Notes under the pieces: model-generated | What the model saw: only the letters and a program-made list of their open reading frames with translations | Databases searched by the model: none | What the model was told of the DNA's origin: nothing | Program-made: the position numbers and the translations under genes | Origin: Spirometra erinaceieuropaei | Lineage: Eukaryota; Platyhelminthes; Cestoda; Diphyllobothriidea; Diphyllobothriidae | NCBI GenBank assembly: GCA_902702965.1 | Contig: CACRXP010000619.1 | Span: 219,591-283,590 of the forward strand | DNA length: 64,000 nucleotides | Reading direction: 5' to 3' | Shown: piece by piece, positions 11,509-22,824 of the stretch | How the letters are laid out: every line of letters starts with the position of its first letter | How positions within the stretch are numbered: position 1 is the stretch's first letter

Positions 11509-12769
11509 TACGTGCTGTTCGTAATGTCAACGAGAAAAATACCAAGACAACCAATCCCAAATTATGTTATTCCATTGCAGCGAGCATATTTTCAAACGGT
11601 GCATTCCTACTAAGCCCTGAATCGTTTCGGTTTTAAACCTCACCTGCATAATCATAAGTCATCATGACTAAGTTCTGTACCATATGATTAGAAGTAAGTG
11701 CTAACTCTGTTGACGCATAAAGTTATCAAGTTTCCTCTTTTCGCAATGTTATGACGCAAATATGTAAGCTATTGAAACATCGGCCAAGGAGCTGGGATAT
11801 AAGAGGGAGACGTAAGCTTTATTCAGAAAGCACTGATGCAAATTTTCAGCAAGAAATGGTCTCAATTCACTGTGGACTGAATATAAGTCAATTAAATCCT
11901 CAAGAGTTAAAACGGTTAACGCGAAAAGTAACAACTATTATGGGGTCAGTTCAGGTCTTCGTTTATGTATTTCTGTCACTTGACACTTAATAAAGCTTGC
12001 CAGGCATGGAAGCGCTCAATGCTGATGTGCCGATGTACTGCAAGAGATGTGTCGAAAGCCACGGCGCATGGGGCGGGAGGACTTTCCATCAATTGCTTTA
12101 GGAAAAACGGGATAGGGAAAGTGATCCATAACTCGATCAGCAAATTGCCTGCCTTTTTGGAAAGCCCTTGTATGACAATTTCGACTAGAAAAACATTGGA
12201 AACACCGTCAACAGAAGAGAAAATTTGGCGAACTTATTTTAAACTTAACACATTTTTTTGCGCAAAGCAAACAGATGACGGGAGTAAAATACCAAATGGG
12301 AGGAAGAATGCAGGCCTCTATGAGTCGCCAAATTAAGGGTTGAGATGTGCAGAAGGAACGTTAACGATGAATTTATTAAAGACATTTACGAATCTTATTG
12401 AAAATGATCATCATATAATGGAAAGATGAAAGATTTGACGAAAAAAGTACCTGAAAGAAGGTACCACGTAGGGTTTAGGACTAGGAGTCACAGTCGGAAA
12501 ATACACTGGGCTGGTTTCTGATTATTCAGTTAAATACCATTTTCCTGCAGTTATAGTTAGACATGGTCACGGCTATTCTTCAGTGACCAGAGAAGAGTCT
12601 AATTTCCGAGATTGTAGGCAACAACCACACCGTCAGTATACCTAACAAGGAGACAGTCGTTTGGGATGTTAGATAATCGGTTTGGAGGAAGAAGAGTTGA
12701 GGGGATAGGATGCAGTCATGGAAAATTCCAGTCATTTGGAAGACGTGCAGATTTCAATTTGCCAAGCAG
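11509..12769. other. Unassigned stretch
   Basis: A 123-codon open frame (11965-12336, plus) has no signal, domain or neighbouring polyadenylation context, and I regard it as chance. No repeat relationship was recognised. Confidence 0.4.
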
Positions 12770-13227
12770 AACAAATCGCGGAAAATATATGGCTTGTTGT
12801 TAAGAAACCCTGAATCCACGTGTAACGGTAGAGCGGGTTCAAAATTACTCGGGAAATGCAAATGATTTTGAAAACTGCATTATACACTTCCTTCGAGTTT
12901 ACGTTTGGAAGAAGACGTAATTGTCTACCGAAAGCGCAAACGAATGAATAGTTTTCTGCGTGTTATCCAGGAAATATAATTGGACTTTTAGGGGCATCGA
13001 AAATCGATAAAAAAATTCGTGCTAATCAATTAGTCGTTTTTACAGAGTTTAGTTTTTTCATGCTGACGAAATGAAATTCATTCGAATGCCGGCATCCTGA
13101 TGTAAGTACATACTATAGAATTCTGCTGCAAACAGATTAGTTTTACAACTCTACTTAAATAATAGGTTCGAAACGAAAACATATTTCGGAATTTCGGTTG
13201 ACATTTCATGAGTTAGCCCACCTACTG
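12770..13227. mobile_element. Foldback MITE copy 3, right half only
   Basis: It begins inside the family core (TATGGCTTGTTGTTAAGAAA, then CCCTGAATCCACGTGTAACG). The complete right arm follows, ending TTTCGGTTGACATTTCATGA then GTTAGCCCACCTACTG with TA outside. The left arm is absent, so this is a truncated copy. Confidence 0.8.
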
Positions 13228-14454
13228 TATATCACAGTCTTGAGCTAGATCCCTTTGAGTTACGCAGAGAATTTTGTAAAAAATATTGATTTAAATACTG
13301 TTTTCACGCAACACTTGCATGACAGTGTGCGATAAAGTGCGCTCATGCGAACTCTGTACACTACTAAACAATTGCAGCTAGAAAAGGTTTGCTTTCTCAA
13401 GCTTAAAAAAACGAATGAAAATGGTCTACATGAACTGAATTCTGTGTAACTCTTAGGCAGAAATAGTAGGGGCAATACCTAATTGAAAATGACATATATA
13501 GAAAGTTTCTTGTCGAATGGAACGCACACGGTCGTTTTGACTGTGTTTGTAGACACACCATTCTCCTGGTTTCCGGTATGCTGAATCCTGCGGTGATACT
13601 ACCTTTAGAGCAGTCCAAGATCCTTTGGAATACGCGTACCCGTCATATCCGGTGTTTCATACGAGGCATCTGAAAACGTCGAAACGAAAATTTATTTCAT
13701 TCGGAGGAGGAAGTTACCAGTATGATCAAACGGAAGTCAAGTTGCGAGCGATGAACGCAATGCATGATGACTACTCAGTATGAAGCGTATGAATCATGCG
13801 ACGGCAGGAACTGATGTGCGCGCTAACTTCTAAAGCACTCGACGTCGACTTACCGTTGCCGCGAATAAGAAACCTGAGAATTAAATGACTGCCTTTTCGC
13901 ACTCCTCAGGTGGATCTACGGTGGACCATTTAACTGTTCTGCTGACAATGCTAATCAGGAATAAGGTGTACGAATTCGGTTTAAATCGCCCCAAAAGATT
14001 CTTGATTAAATTATTCAGCACACTGATTTAGACAGAGCAGTACAGTTCAAAAGGAGACAAGCTTCCAAGCTACGCATAGAGGGTCATCTGAGACCTTGAT
14101 AGTTATCTGAAATCTGCGGTTTCCGACGTTGACTAAGACGTCGCTTGCGCAGCAATACACTAACACGTTGAGAATGCGCAGATTCTTCTGCGGTTTAAAA
14201 ACATACGGAATGTCACTACCGCCGCAAAATCTTCTTAGCTTTTTTTCTGGCCATCATGACATCGCCTAATTAATATGTCGGCTCTGCCGACAGTTTCCTG
14301 CCTTAGCTCAATAATCTTACTATTCTTCAATACCCACTATCTGATGTTCCTGCAACCTAACGCTTGCTATATTGGCTTAAATGTAAGTTATCTGATTGTC
14401 TATATGGGCGAAAATACGATTTAGTGAAAGCAGTGACAAAGACAAAGGCGCGGT
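13228..14454. other. Unassigned stretch
   Basis: No exon or element is recognised. The minus-strand frames near 13.3-13.6 kb carry no domain that I know. Confidence 0.4.
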
Positions 14455-15590
14455 CATTGGAACAAGCAATTGCTTCGCCTGACGTTCCGGATTTACACCC
14501 AAGGGGACCGTCGGGGCGGCATCAGATGATGATAACGGATGCACAGGATTTGCAATATTTATAAGATGCAGCTGCTCCTACCACTAGCGCCCCATCACAT
14601 TCATTACATATCTTTGAACACGGTTCAATAATAATTATAATTTTCGCAGCCAAGGGGATATTTGGAGCAATTTCTTCCCTGGAGTTGATTAACGGTATGA
14701 TAATTACCTGATGCTTGCTTACACTGTCACCAGAAGCATATTCGCCGACGCACCCCTGCGTGGCTAAGTTACGCAGCCCGGGTAAGGTCTCAGCAGCGAA
14801 TACGGAGAGGAGTCATTGCTTGCTAATAGACTAGAGCCGGAGATCTACCACGGAAACAGCTCGCAGCTCACGCGGCTGTCATGTCTCGCTTCGTCCAATT
14901 TAAAAATTAAGGCGGGGTCTCGTCTAATGAAACGCGAGTTTAGAGTTGGGTCGTTCCTCATCACTGTTTCCGCGCGCTCTGTCATCCACTTCCAGAGTAT
15001 CCTTCCAGTTTTTGACAAAGCTGCTTTGTACGCGACTGCGCTAGACTATGTGAACGACCAGAAGTTGTCAGCCGTGGCAATGGGTCTCTTGGATTCACGA
15101 CCCGAGGACTGATCGTTGCCTCCGGTCTGTGTGCAACCGCAACTGCAAGTGGTGTGAGGTGGTGTGAAGAGGCAGATCAGAAGAAGATGCGACCACTCGA
15201 ACAAGAAGTCTATCGGCCCGATGCTCCGAAGTCTCACTGGAACCGTCATCGGAGACAGTCACAGAAAAAGGTAGTGGAGGCACAAAGAATGCAGTACTTA
15301 CAGTACGTAGCTGTCGCGGGATCCGATGCGTATTATAATTGGCAGCTATTGCGATCACCAATGAGGTCGCAGTTGATGCGACGATGACTCCTCAATCCCC
15401 GTCCGAATCGTTAATTTCCGCAATTGCATCATTCGTGTTGGATGTTGGCGTGATAATTGCTCGGTCATTTAGCTCTGAGATTGCTGCTCGCCTCCCCACG
15501 TGGATGATTGCCCTACTCAGAGAGTGTCTCAGCACCCACTATGGTACCGGATGTCATTGCGCGTGTTGATGGATTGTGAACCCGAGGACA
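14455..15590 (-). mobile_element. Two stacked PLE 3' ends (family A), minus strand
   Basis: Reading the minus strand from 15590, there is first the post-GIY-YIG tail shared with other family A copies (SWFSGPQSIN) and a decayed hammerhead (CCGATGA ... GGAGCATC, near 15195-15260). Then comes a GIY-YIG fragment (CSCGCTQTGGNDQSSGRESK, about 15150 down to 14840) resembling the copy at 36.7-37.1 kb. Last is a second tail with TTATAAATATTGC and another decayed hammerhead near 14470-14545 (GGAACGTCAGGC on the minus strand). A tail plus ribozyme followed directly by another coding 3' part fits the tandem pseudo-LTR layout typical of PLEs. Stops and frameshifts are frequent. Confidence 0.65.
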
Positions 15591-16210
15591 ATGGCTCGAG
15601 CAACTCGCGGCTCGAGAGTCGTTTATTGGATCTGACGCAGTTGTGGAGAAAGAAATTACGTCAGAGAAACTGGAAGATTACTCTAGACACAGATGCTTGA
15701 GCATGCAGTAGTGGTGAGAAGGGAAGACCCTGGCTCCGAGGTAGCAGCCCATTCCACGGGAGTCGGCCATTTTTTCAAGTTTCAAGAGGCCGCGGACTGC
15801 TTGAATCATGGTTCTCAGGCCCTCAATCCATCAACCAGCACAACTACCTCCCGGTACCATATTGGGTGCTGAGACATTCCTTGAACAGGGTAATTAGCCA
15901 AGTGGGGAGGAAGTGGACGGGCAATAACCTCAGCGAAAGCGAGCAAAACTTCTCAGCGATCGCCGCACCAAGATCCAACACGGATGATGCAATTGCGGCA
16001 ATCAACGACTCGGACGGGGACTGAGGAGCCATCATCGCTTCAATTACGACCCCAGCGGTGCTCGCAAAAGCTGTGAATTTTATTATGCGTGAGCTACCAC
16101 GGCAGCTACGTACTACAAATACTGTAGCCTTTGTGGCTCAATTACCCTTATTTGTGACTGTCTCTGATAATGGGTTCGAGTTAGCACCCGAAAGGTCAGG
16201 GCAATGAACC
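15591..16210 (+). mobile_element. PLE 3' end (family A), plus strand
   Basis: A broken GIY-YIG domain (RSCGERNYVRETGRLL, then EVAAHSTGVGHFFKF, about 15625-15785) leads into the tail ESWFSGPQSIN. It ends with a TACAAATACTGTAGCC segment and a hammerhead-like motif at 16160-16201. Its tail (about 15805-16035) is the reverse complement of the minus-strand tail at 15375-15590, so the two copies lie in opposite orientation, back to back. Confidence 0.7.
16160..16201 (+). ncRNA. Hammerhead-like motif, family A, decayed
   Basis: CTGATAA (16164-16170; G8 changed to A) is followed by stem II GGGTTC / GCACCC with one mismatch. Then GAAAGGTC (16190-16197) appears where other copies have GAAACGTC. Stem I GTCT/AGGG is partly paired. 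The core substitution suggests loss of activity. Confidence 0.55.
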
Positions 16211-16407
16211 TATTACTCCGGTGGCGGAATCTTTGTCTTCCCGGGAGACTTGTTCAAGACGACTACTATTGTGGTTGCGTTCGTCGCCATTGATTCTTAG
16301 CACCTAACGAAGCCATCCAACAAATGCGAAAAGGAAAACATCATCCTAGCAATCAGAGCATAATATAGATGTATATGCCGGTAATCGCCTCTCTACCATT
16401 ATATATA

Positions 16408-18116
16408 CAGTAGTTGGGCTAACTCATGAAATGTTAACCGAAATTTCGAAATGAGTTTTTGTTTCGAAAATATTAATTAAGTAGTGGGTAACAATCGGGA
16501 GATGGCACCCAAAAAATCCGCCTAACCAAAGCAGCCTGTCTTACGGGACAGTTGGTAATAGGGGTTTTATGGGTGGTGGCTGGTCGGGATGTACGATACT
16601 AGCCGACGGAAAGCCTTATTTGAACAGGTGAATGATCGAAGTTGGCCCGCTCTCCGTTCCGTTATTACAAAATGGGTCGCCAAAGGCAGTATAGTGGTAA
16701 CGGACGAGTGGAAGGCATATAATCGTCTTCACTCAGAAGGTTATCTCCATTTCTCTGAAAAAAACACCCAAAGAACGTCAAGGACCCTACCACCGGACGG
16801 CACACCATTGCCAGAGATGCACACTAGAGTAGACTGAAAAGGAAACTCCGCGAGGGGGGCCCTGTATGTGGTCGAGCTGTGTGGTCTCACATAGACGCAG
16901 TACAGTATCGCCTTTGCTTTGGTCTCAATGCAATGTCTTTGACAGATGCCTTGGAACTGTTCCTGTCCCATGCTGTGCAGACCTATCCTATTTAAAAGTG
17001 ATATTGCTTTGTAATAAACTACCATAATGCGAATGTATGCCGTATATTCAGGTGTACGTGTGTAACGATGGGGAAGGTTGGGTAACAGCGACCATCGTCC
17101 ATGTAACCTCCTGCGATTTTCGTTCGGCCAGCCCATGTTAGGCCGTCGCAGAAAGTCCAAGTAGTGCTTGAAAGTAGGCCTGCAACCGCTGATGTAGCTT
17201 GAAGGCGTTTGAGTCCACTGTTAAAGGTATTATTTCTAGGTAACGGATTTTTTTGGGTGCCATCTCCCGATTGTTACCATAATATTTTAGTTACCTCCGA
17301 ATGCCTGTTTTCGAACGAACATCATTTTGGTTGTAAGCAGGAAGTATACCCTGAAAAAATGAATACTTAAGTAGCATGCATTTGTATGATTGATTTTCGA
17401 TGCCCATCAAAAGTCAATTATATTTCATGGAAAGCACGCATAAAAATAATCATTTCTCTACTTATTCATTATGAAATTTTATACACAAAGGAAGGGTATA
17501 ATTTGGTTTTAAAAAAGTTTCTCATTGAGAGATTTTTTAATATCGTGAAAAGGCCCTTCATAAAACGTCATGTCTCTACATTTACTAGTGTTGCTTTTAA
17601 AGTTAACAACATCGGTCAAATCCACTGCTAAATTCTATGAAGCCCATATGTTCCCTTCTGAATACAGTAGAGAATTTTTCGAAGAAAATATACGGCTTGT
17701 AATTTGAAAACGCTGAATGCAAGTGTAACGGCAGGTCGAGTTCAAAATTATTCTGGAGTAGGAAAAGTTTATTAAAACCGAATTTAACCATTCCTTCGAA
17801 GCTAAAAGTGAATGAAAACGTAAATTTCTACCGAAAGAGTACAATAATGAATATTTATGTACATGTTTCCACGAAATATAATAGAATTTTTAAGGGCATC
17901 ATAAAAATGCATGCTACTTAAATAGCCATTTTTTACGAGTGTAGTTCCTGCATGCAGTCCAAAAGTAGTTCGAAAGCCGGCATCATGGTATAACTGAATT
18001 ATTGTGGGATTACGTTGCATGAGGATTACTGTTACAACCCTACTTAATTAATTTTTTCGAAACAAAAACTCATTTCGAAATTTCGGTTGACATTTCACGA
18101 GCTAGCCAACCTACTG
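16408..18116. mobile_element. Foldback MITE copy 4, interrupted by a Merlin-like element
   Basis: The outer ends are CAGTAGTTGGGCTAACTCAT (left) and GAGCTAGCC-type AACCTACTG (right), with TA outside both (16406-16407 and 18117-18118). The right half (about 17280-18116) contains the full family sequence: GTTACCTC, TTTCATGG, CCGGCATCATGGTATAACTG and GTTGACATTTCACGAGC. The left arm is broken at about 16486, just after AATTAAGTAG, by the nested element at 16487-17278. The sequence resumes with ATAATATTTTAGTTACCTCC, so roughly 35 bp of MITE sequence was lost at the insertion site. Confidence 0.85.
16487..17278 (+). mobile_element. Merlin-like DNA transposon remnant
   Basis: About 792 bp is bounded by 34-35 bp near-perfect inverted repeats: GGTAACAATCGGGAGATGGC at the left and its complement at 17244-17278. 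The plus strand encodes pieces of an ISXO2/IS1595-type DDE transposase, the domain of eukaryotic Merlin elements. These are LFEQVNDRSWPALRSVI, then IVVTDEWKAYNRL with the expected second catalytic Asp (about 16620-16735). After a frameshift come KDPTTGRHT and later VWSHIDAVQYRLCFG (about 16780-16925). Frameshifts and stops make it inactive. No matching 8-9 bp target duplication is visible (AAGTAGTG against ATAATATT). Confidence 0.72.
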
Positions 18117-18479
18117 TATATCGCTGACCAATATGCAGAGAGTCAGTTATCGGGTGATTTCCAAGCAAACAGCAGTCATTTTGCAAGACCAATATAAATA
18201 AGTACAAAACTAAAATATGCAGGACCAAAACAGTATAAGCCTCTGAAGAGACCGTTGTTTCCCTTGTTGGTCAATGCAAAACTGTCCAGTCCTACTCATT
18301 ATACGGTGCTTAATTACGCATACGTAAGTTGACTGATTAGTCTGCTTTCCAGACCGCATGCACTAACGACTACGATTGCATTTGCGAACATCGATGGAAG
18401 CACAGCAAGCATTCCGGGGGATGCCCGAAAAAATCGAGAATACTTTATTTGAGATGCCATCGTAAAATCACCAATCTCC
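18117..18479. other. Unassigned stretch
   Basis: Nothing is recognised between the MITE and the mariner-like fragment. Confidence 0.4.
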
Positions 18480-18960
18480 TTCAACATACTCTCTATTAGA
18501 TGATATGCACTGGTCCCAGCGTTTTTTCCACTGTTCGTAGCATCTTTTATGTTCTTCTGAACTAACGCTTCCCCTCTCGATTTTCATCTCGCTCAGAGAC
18601 GAGGCAATGTCTCAGGGGGTTAAGTCGGGCGAAGAAGGGGTTAAAATACTGTTAACAAGTTGTTTTTAGCAAAATTCTAGTTGCTTTTGGACGCTGTGCG
18701 GCTGGGCGCGTTGTCATGATGAAGCAGTCAGCCACAATTCAGTTCGATTTTTTAAAATGCCTCACGCAATCGTTTCAAAACTTGCAGATAGTAACGTCGC
18801 CTCACTGTAATTCCAGGAGGAACACGAACGTCTCCTTTGATCTCGAAAAAACAAGCTCTCATAGGCGTCAGTTGATTATGTGTGCCATGCGAAAAAGTCA
18901 CCGATTGCGTGATGAGGAGAGTTAATAAAACAATCACTCTGTTCGATGCGATGGTTACGT
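18480..18960 (-). pseudogene. Mariner-like transposase fragment
   Basis: On the minus strand a broken frame reads QLTPMRACFFEIKGDVRVPP, then RRYYLQVLKRLREAF. After a stop comes a segment with PKATRILLK, and finally FARLNPLRHCLVSE. The order (FFDIKG-like core, PPG, FYxxVLxRLRE, then a decayed SPDLNPCDF-like stretch) matches the catalytic region of mariner/Tc1-type transposases. Several stops and frameshifts are present. No inverted termini were identified around it. Confidence 0.6.
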
Positions 18961-20050
18961 ATGAACACTACTTGGCCAACGAAACGGGAAGAGTGTTGAG
19001 TAAACGGAGCTAGGGAAGATAGGCAGTACTACAAACTAAATTGCCAACAGGAAATAATTCTCGCTTTTGGGTAGCCCCTGGCAGGTCTTCTTAGTTATAT
19101 GGGAGATGCGCTAACAGATGATTATAGAAATCGAGTGCTTATCTGACCGAAGTTCTAAAATCTAACCAGACGTCAAAGTTACAACCAGGATTTCGACCGA
19201 CTGTTTAATTAACTGCCACATTAATCCGGTTTTACGAAAAAACTGTACAGGAAAAAGTTACAGTATGATACAAATGGGACCGCCAGTTTGCTCCGCTGTC
19301 AAAGAAAGTTCACAGCGACATGTGCGCCGGATGTAAGCCTATAGTCGGTATTGGCAGGTGCACCCCTTAAAGAAAGATCTGTGAATGACTTTACAGTCTC
19401 TGAAGATGGGTAAAAAAAAATCCCTGCTCGAAACAGCAGACCGTCAGTAAACCTCTGCCGGTGATGGCCTCTCTCATTTGAAATGCCACCTGAGTATCAC
19501 ATTTTTGCTACTAGTGAAGTCTTTACTGCTCTTCAGATAATTATGACCTTCGACTAGTACTAGAAATAATATGAACGAAATATCACCAGTCCAACTAACA
19601 CCAGGTGTCCGAAGGGCAAGTTATTGCACTTATTCAAAGAAAAGCTGGCATCTCCCCCGGGGAACATAAGTATACCTAGGAACTGAGTAAACAGATTGTC
19701 TTGTAGTCACCAAATTGTCCATTGGCCTCCATCTATTACTCAGTAGATTGAATTCTTCAAAGAACTAAGTCGCAAGCTGATGGTTTCGTCGGCGAATATA
19801 AATAAAACAAAGGGTATTGTGCATATTGCCCACAACTACCAACTTGTAAACGAAAGTGAGGATGTGCACAGACAAGGAGATTTTTTGGACTTCATCAAGT
19901 TTCGCTCGGCACTCACGAATACCTCAAACGGTTACGTAGTTCGGTCTTTGAAGAAAACATAAGTTAACCTTATCTGCGAACTGTCTTTGCGCTTGGGTTG
20001 CGCATGACAGGGTAGAATAGCGGTGAAATTCACCAAGATCATGCAAGTAT
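18961..20050. other. Unassigned stretch
   Basis: No exon, domain or repeat is recognised. Confidence 0.4.
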
Positions 20051-20054
20051 TCAG

Positions 20055-20610
20055 TTTGGCTCCTTCACTTCCCCCACCTCCTCCTCCGCCTCCTTCGTCT
20101 CTTCCTCTTCCTCTCCATCCTCCTTCTCTTCGTCTTTCTCACTCTCATCCTCCCCGTTTTGTTTTTAATCTTCTTCTTTTTCTTCTGCTTTTGCTTCTTC
20201 ATCTTTGACTTCTCCCCCTATTCCTCTTGTTATTCCTCCCCCCTTCTGCCCACTTTCTCACCTTCCGCCTCCTCCTCTTCCGCGCGTGCAACTTACTCCT
20301 CCCGCTGCGAACATTTAATTTTTCCTCTTTCTCCCTCTTTCTTTCCCTCTCTCTTTTGTTTCATCTTATACTTCGTCCTCCTCTTCTCCTTTATCCTTTC
20401 CTGCCCCTACCATAAGTCTCGTCCTCCTTCCCCTCCCACTCCCCTTCCTCATCTTATTTCATTTTTCACTTCTTTTTCATCCTCTGCCCCCCCCCTATCT
20501 CCCTTCTTATTCTTCCCTACTCTCACCTCTCCCGCCCACACTCCTCCTCTTCTGCGCCTGCGTTTTCCTCTTCCTGCCGCTCTTCATTTACATTTTCCTC
20601 CCGTTCAAGT
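20055..20610. repeat. Long polypyrimidine (CT-rich) tract
   Basis: About 550 bases consist almost entirely of C and T on the plus strand, with CCTCCTCCTCCGCCTCC-type and TTCTTCTTTTTCTTCT-type runs and only occasional purines. The 199-codon Phe/Ser/Pro-rich frame here is a product of this composition and is not called as a gene. Confidence 0.9.
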
Positions 20611-21329
20611 AAAAACACTTACTGAGAGATTGAAATGCAACTCCGTAGCAAAGGAAGTGCGTGTCCGTTGTCTGCAAAAAGTCCCACTCCGCCCAGACCT
20701 CTCGGCGATTAATTTTGCATCGTTCAGAATGTTTTTTTGTCTCCCAGCCTCGCTCTAAACCACATTTACAGAAAGGAACTACGCATTAATGTACTTGAGG
20801 TTAGGAGTGATGCGCGCGTCGCTCTCTCTCCCTCTCGTTTTCCCCAGTTCCTTCGGAGAGCGTAGTCGCATACGCAGCGAAGATTCTCGGGCTGGAGGGG
20901 GTGGGAGAGGAGGTGGAGGGGCGGAAAGAGACGATTGCCATTCCTGAAGAAGCAGGACGAAGGAGAGACGCTGTGCCAGAACGGGGCGGAGCGGAGCATT
21001 TGCACGCAACCGGCGACATCATCACAAGTTACCAGTGCGCGACAGAACACTAAAAAAGGCGGTTCTACTTCGATGTGCGATGCGTTGTGGAGGCGTCATT
21101 TCCAGCAGAAAGCAAGTGTGTCGGTTCATTGACAGTGCCTGTTATTGTGTGAGCTCCCATTACCGTAGAGGGCAGATGCAAGGACGCGCCCAGAGGATTT
21201 CGGTCCAATGCCTCGAAATCTGTCGGGGCACCTGTAAACGCCCGCCCGCTTGGAACCGAAACCACAGTGGTCTGCCGTAAAAAAATGCACACTGCGATAC
21301 AAGAGAAGATGCGAGTTCCACGAGTTAGT
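20611..21329. other. Unassigned stretch, partly purine-rich
   Basis: A GA/GGA-rich patch lies at about 20870-20960, with a CT-rich patch just before it. No domain is recognised. The many overlapping short frames reflect GC-rich composition. Confidence 0.4.
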
Positions 21330-21895
21330 TGATAAGAAGTAGAAGCGACCGCTGGGACCGGGTGCGAATTGCCGAACGCGCGGCAGCGGTTCGCAGAAAT
21401 GACGCAAACTCAGGGGTCGCGGCCCATTCGACGAAACCCGGCCACACATTCTCGCGAGGGGGGATGATCGTGTGGGCCGCGAGTTGCTTGAGTCGTGGTT
21501 CAAGGAACCTCAGTCTAACAACAAGTGCAGCGGCATCTCCACCCCATATTCCGTGCTGAGACATAGTCTGGCCAAAGTAATTGACCACTCTGGGAGCGCG
21601 CAAGCCGGTGAGCCAGATGGCCGAGCAATCATCACGCCAGAACCCAACAAGGGTGAGGAGATTTCAGCAATTAACAACCTGCATGCCAGCCATCAAGCAA
21701 TTAACGCACCGGCGAGCAACAATCCTCGATGAAGGGGAGAACGGTCAATTAGCATAGGTATGCGGTAGCATAGCAACTGGATTCTATAAAAACTGCAATT
21801 TCCTGTGCAAGAATCACCCGTTTCTGTCACTTTCACAAAAAGGATGGGTTCAAGTGCGAATCCGAAAAGTCGGGCGTCTGCGTATTATCAAAAGT
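21330..21895 (+). mobile_element. PLE 3' end (family A), plus strand
   Basis: A GIY-YIG C-terminal fragment (AAAVRRNDANSGVAAHSTKP, GHTFSRG) is followed by the family tail in another frame (ELLESWFKEPQS, then STPYSVLRHSLAKVIDH, about 21470-21590). A segment with CTATAAAAACTGCAATTTCC comes next. It ends with a decayed hammerhead half (GGATGGGTTCAAGTGCGAAT, then CCGAAAAGTC, about 21840-21880). The front of the GIY-YIG domain and all of the reverse transcriptase are missing. Confidence 0.68.
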
Positions 21896-22824
21896 TGCAC
21901 ACGCTGACACCGGGGTCAGTCAGATACGTCAGATCGATTACAGTTCGGACAAAACATGATTGTAATTCCGCTCATCGACGATTCCGACACCAAACCATTC
22001 TTCAACTGTTGTAACTGCGGACTGCTGCTCTGGATGTCTTCTTGTTTCTCTCGACATCAACTAAGACAGTAACGCATACAGGACCATACGCTGTAGGCTC
22101 GCGTGTCAAAACATGTGCATTATGCCCTCTAATGCAACCTGGGACTTATGAGGATGTCGCGGATGTGGCGGGCTTTGACGCCATGTACGGCCTTCTCGGG
22201 TACTGATCCGAATCCCCGAATCCGTTGGTTAGTAGGCGTAAACAGTTGGCTGGTGTTTTGGGGCTGGGGAAAGGAGAGTGATACCTACATTAGGGACGAC
22301 AGAGAGCATGGGAGCAACGGCAATTCTTAATGTGCTCATAAGGCACTCTCAATCAGGTAATCACTGAGTCTCACTTGTAGCAGTCGGGTCGTGTCTGACA
22401 TGCGTAGTTGACTGTTAAGTTTTGGCAGTCATTGAACCCCAGTTTACATCCGGTGTCTTGATAGTCTCTTGCTATCGGAGCAAAGCTGGTGTGCAGAGAA
22501 AGCACTCTGTAGATGCGGTGCACGCTAGGTCTCATTATAAATTGATTCACACCCTAGTGATTGGGGTATCATGAACTTCTTGAGACACTCTCTTGTTAAA
22601 ATGACCATCTGCGCACTTAGGACCTGGGTATCCTTTGCTGGATACTGAACATGAGAGATGCTATGCAGACTGTTTGCAGACGCCATGCGACCTGGACCCA
22701 TAAAATTCTTAGTACCAACAAACAAACGATGCTTTCGATGTGCTAGCGAACCGGAGGTCGCAGCCGTGAATCCCACGTCAAAATCTAATTACAAAATCAA
22801 ACGTGCGAAGATAGCTATTTAGCA
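21896..22824. other. Unassigned stretch
   Basis: Nothing is recognised here. Confidence 0.4.

Noticed and set aside
11965..12336. A 123-codon plus-strand frame starting with ATG
   Set aside because: No signal peptide, domain or polyadenylation context. Composition is like the surrounding non-coding DNA.
20159..20758. A 199-codon plus-strand open frame, the longest in the window
   Set aside because: It is Phe/Ser/Pro/Leu-rich because the DNA is almost pure pyrimidine. There is no domain and no splice context that demands it.
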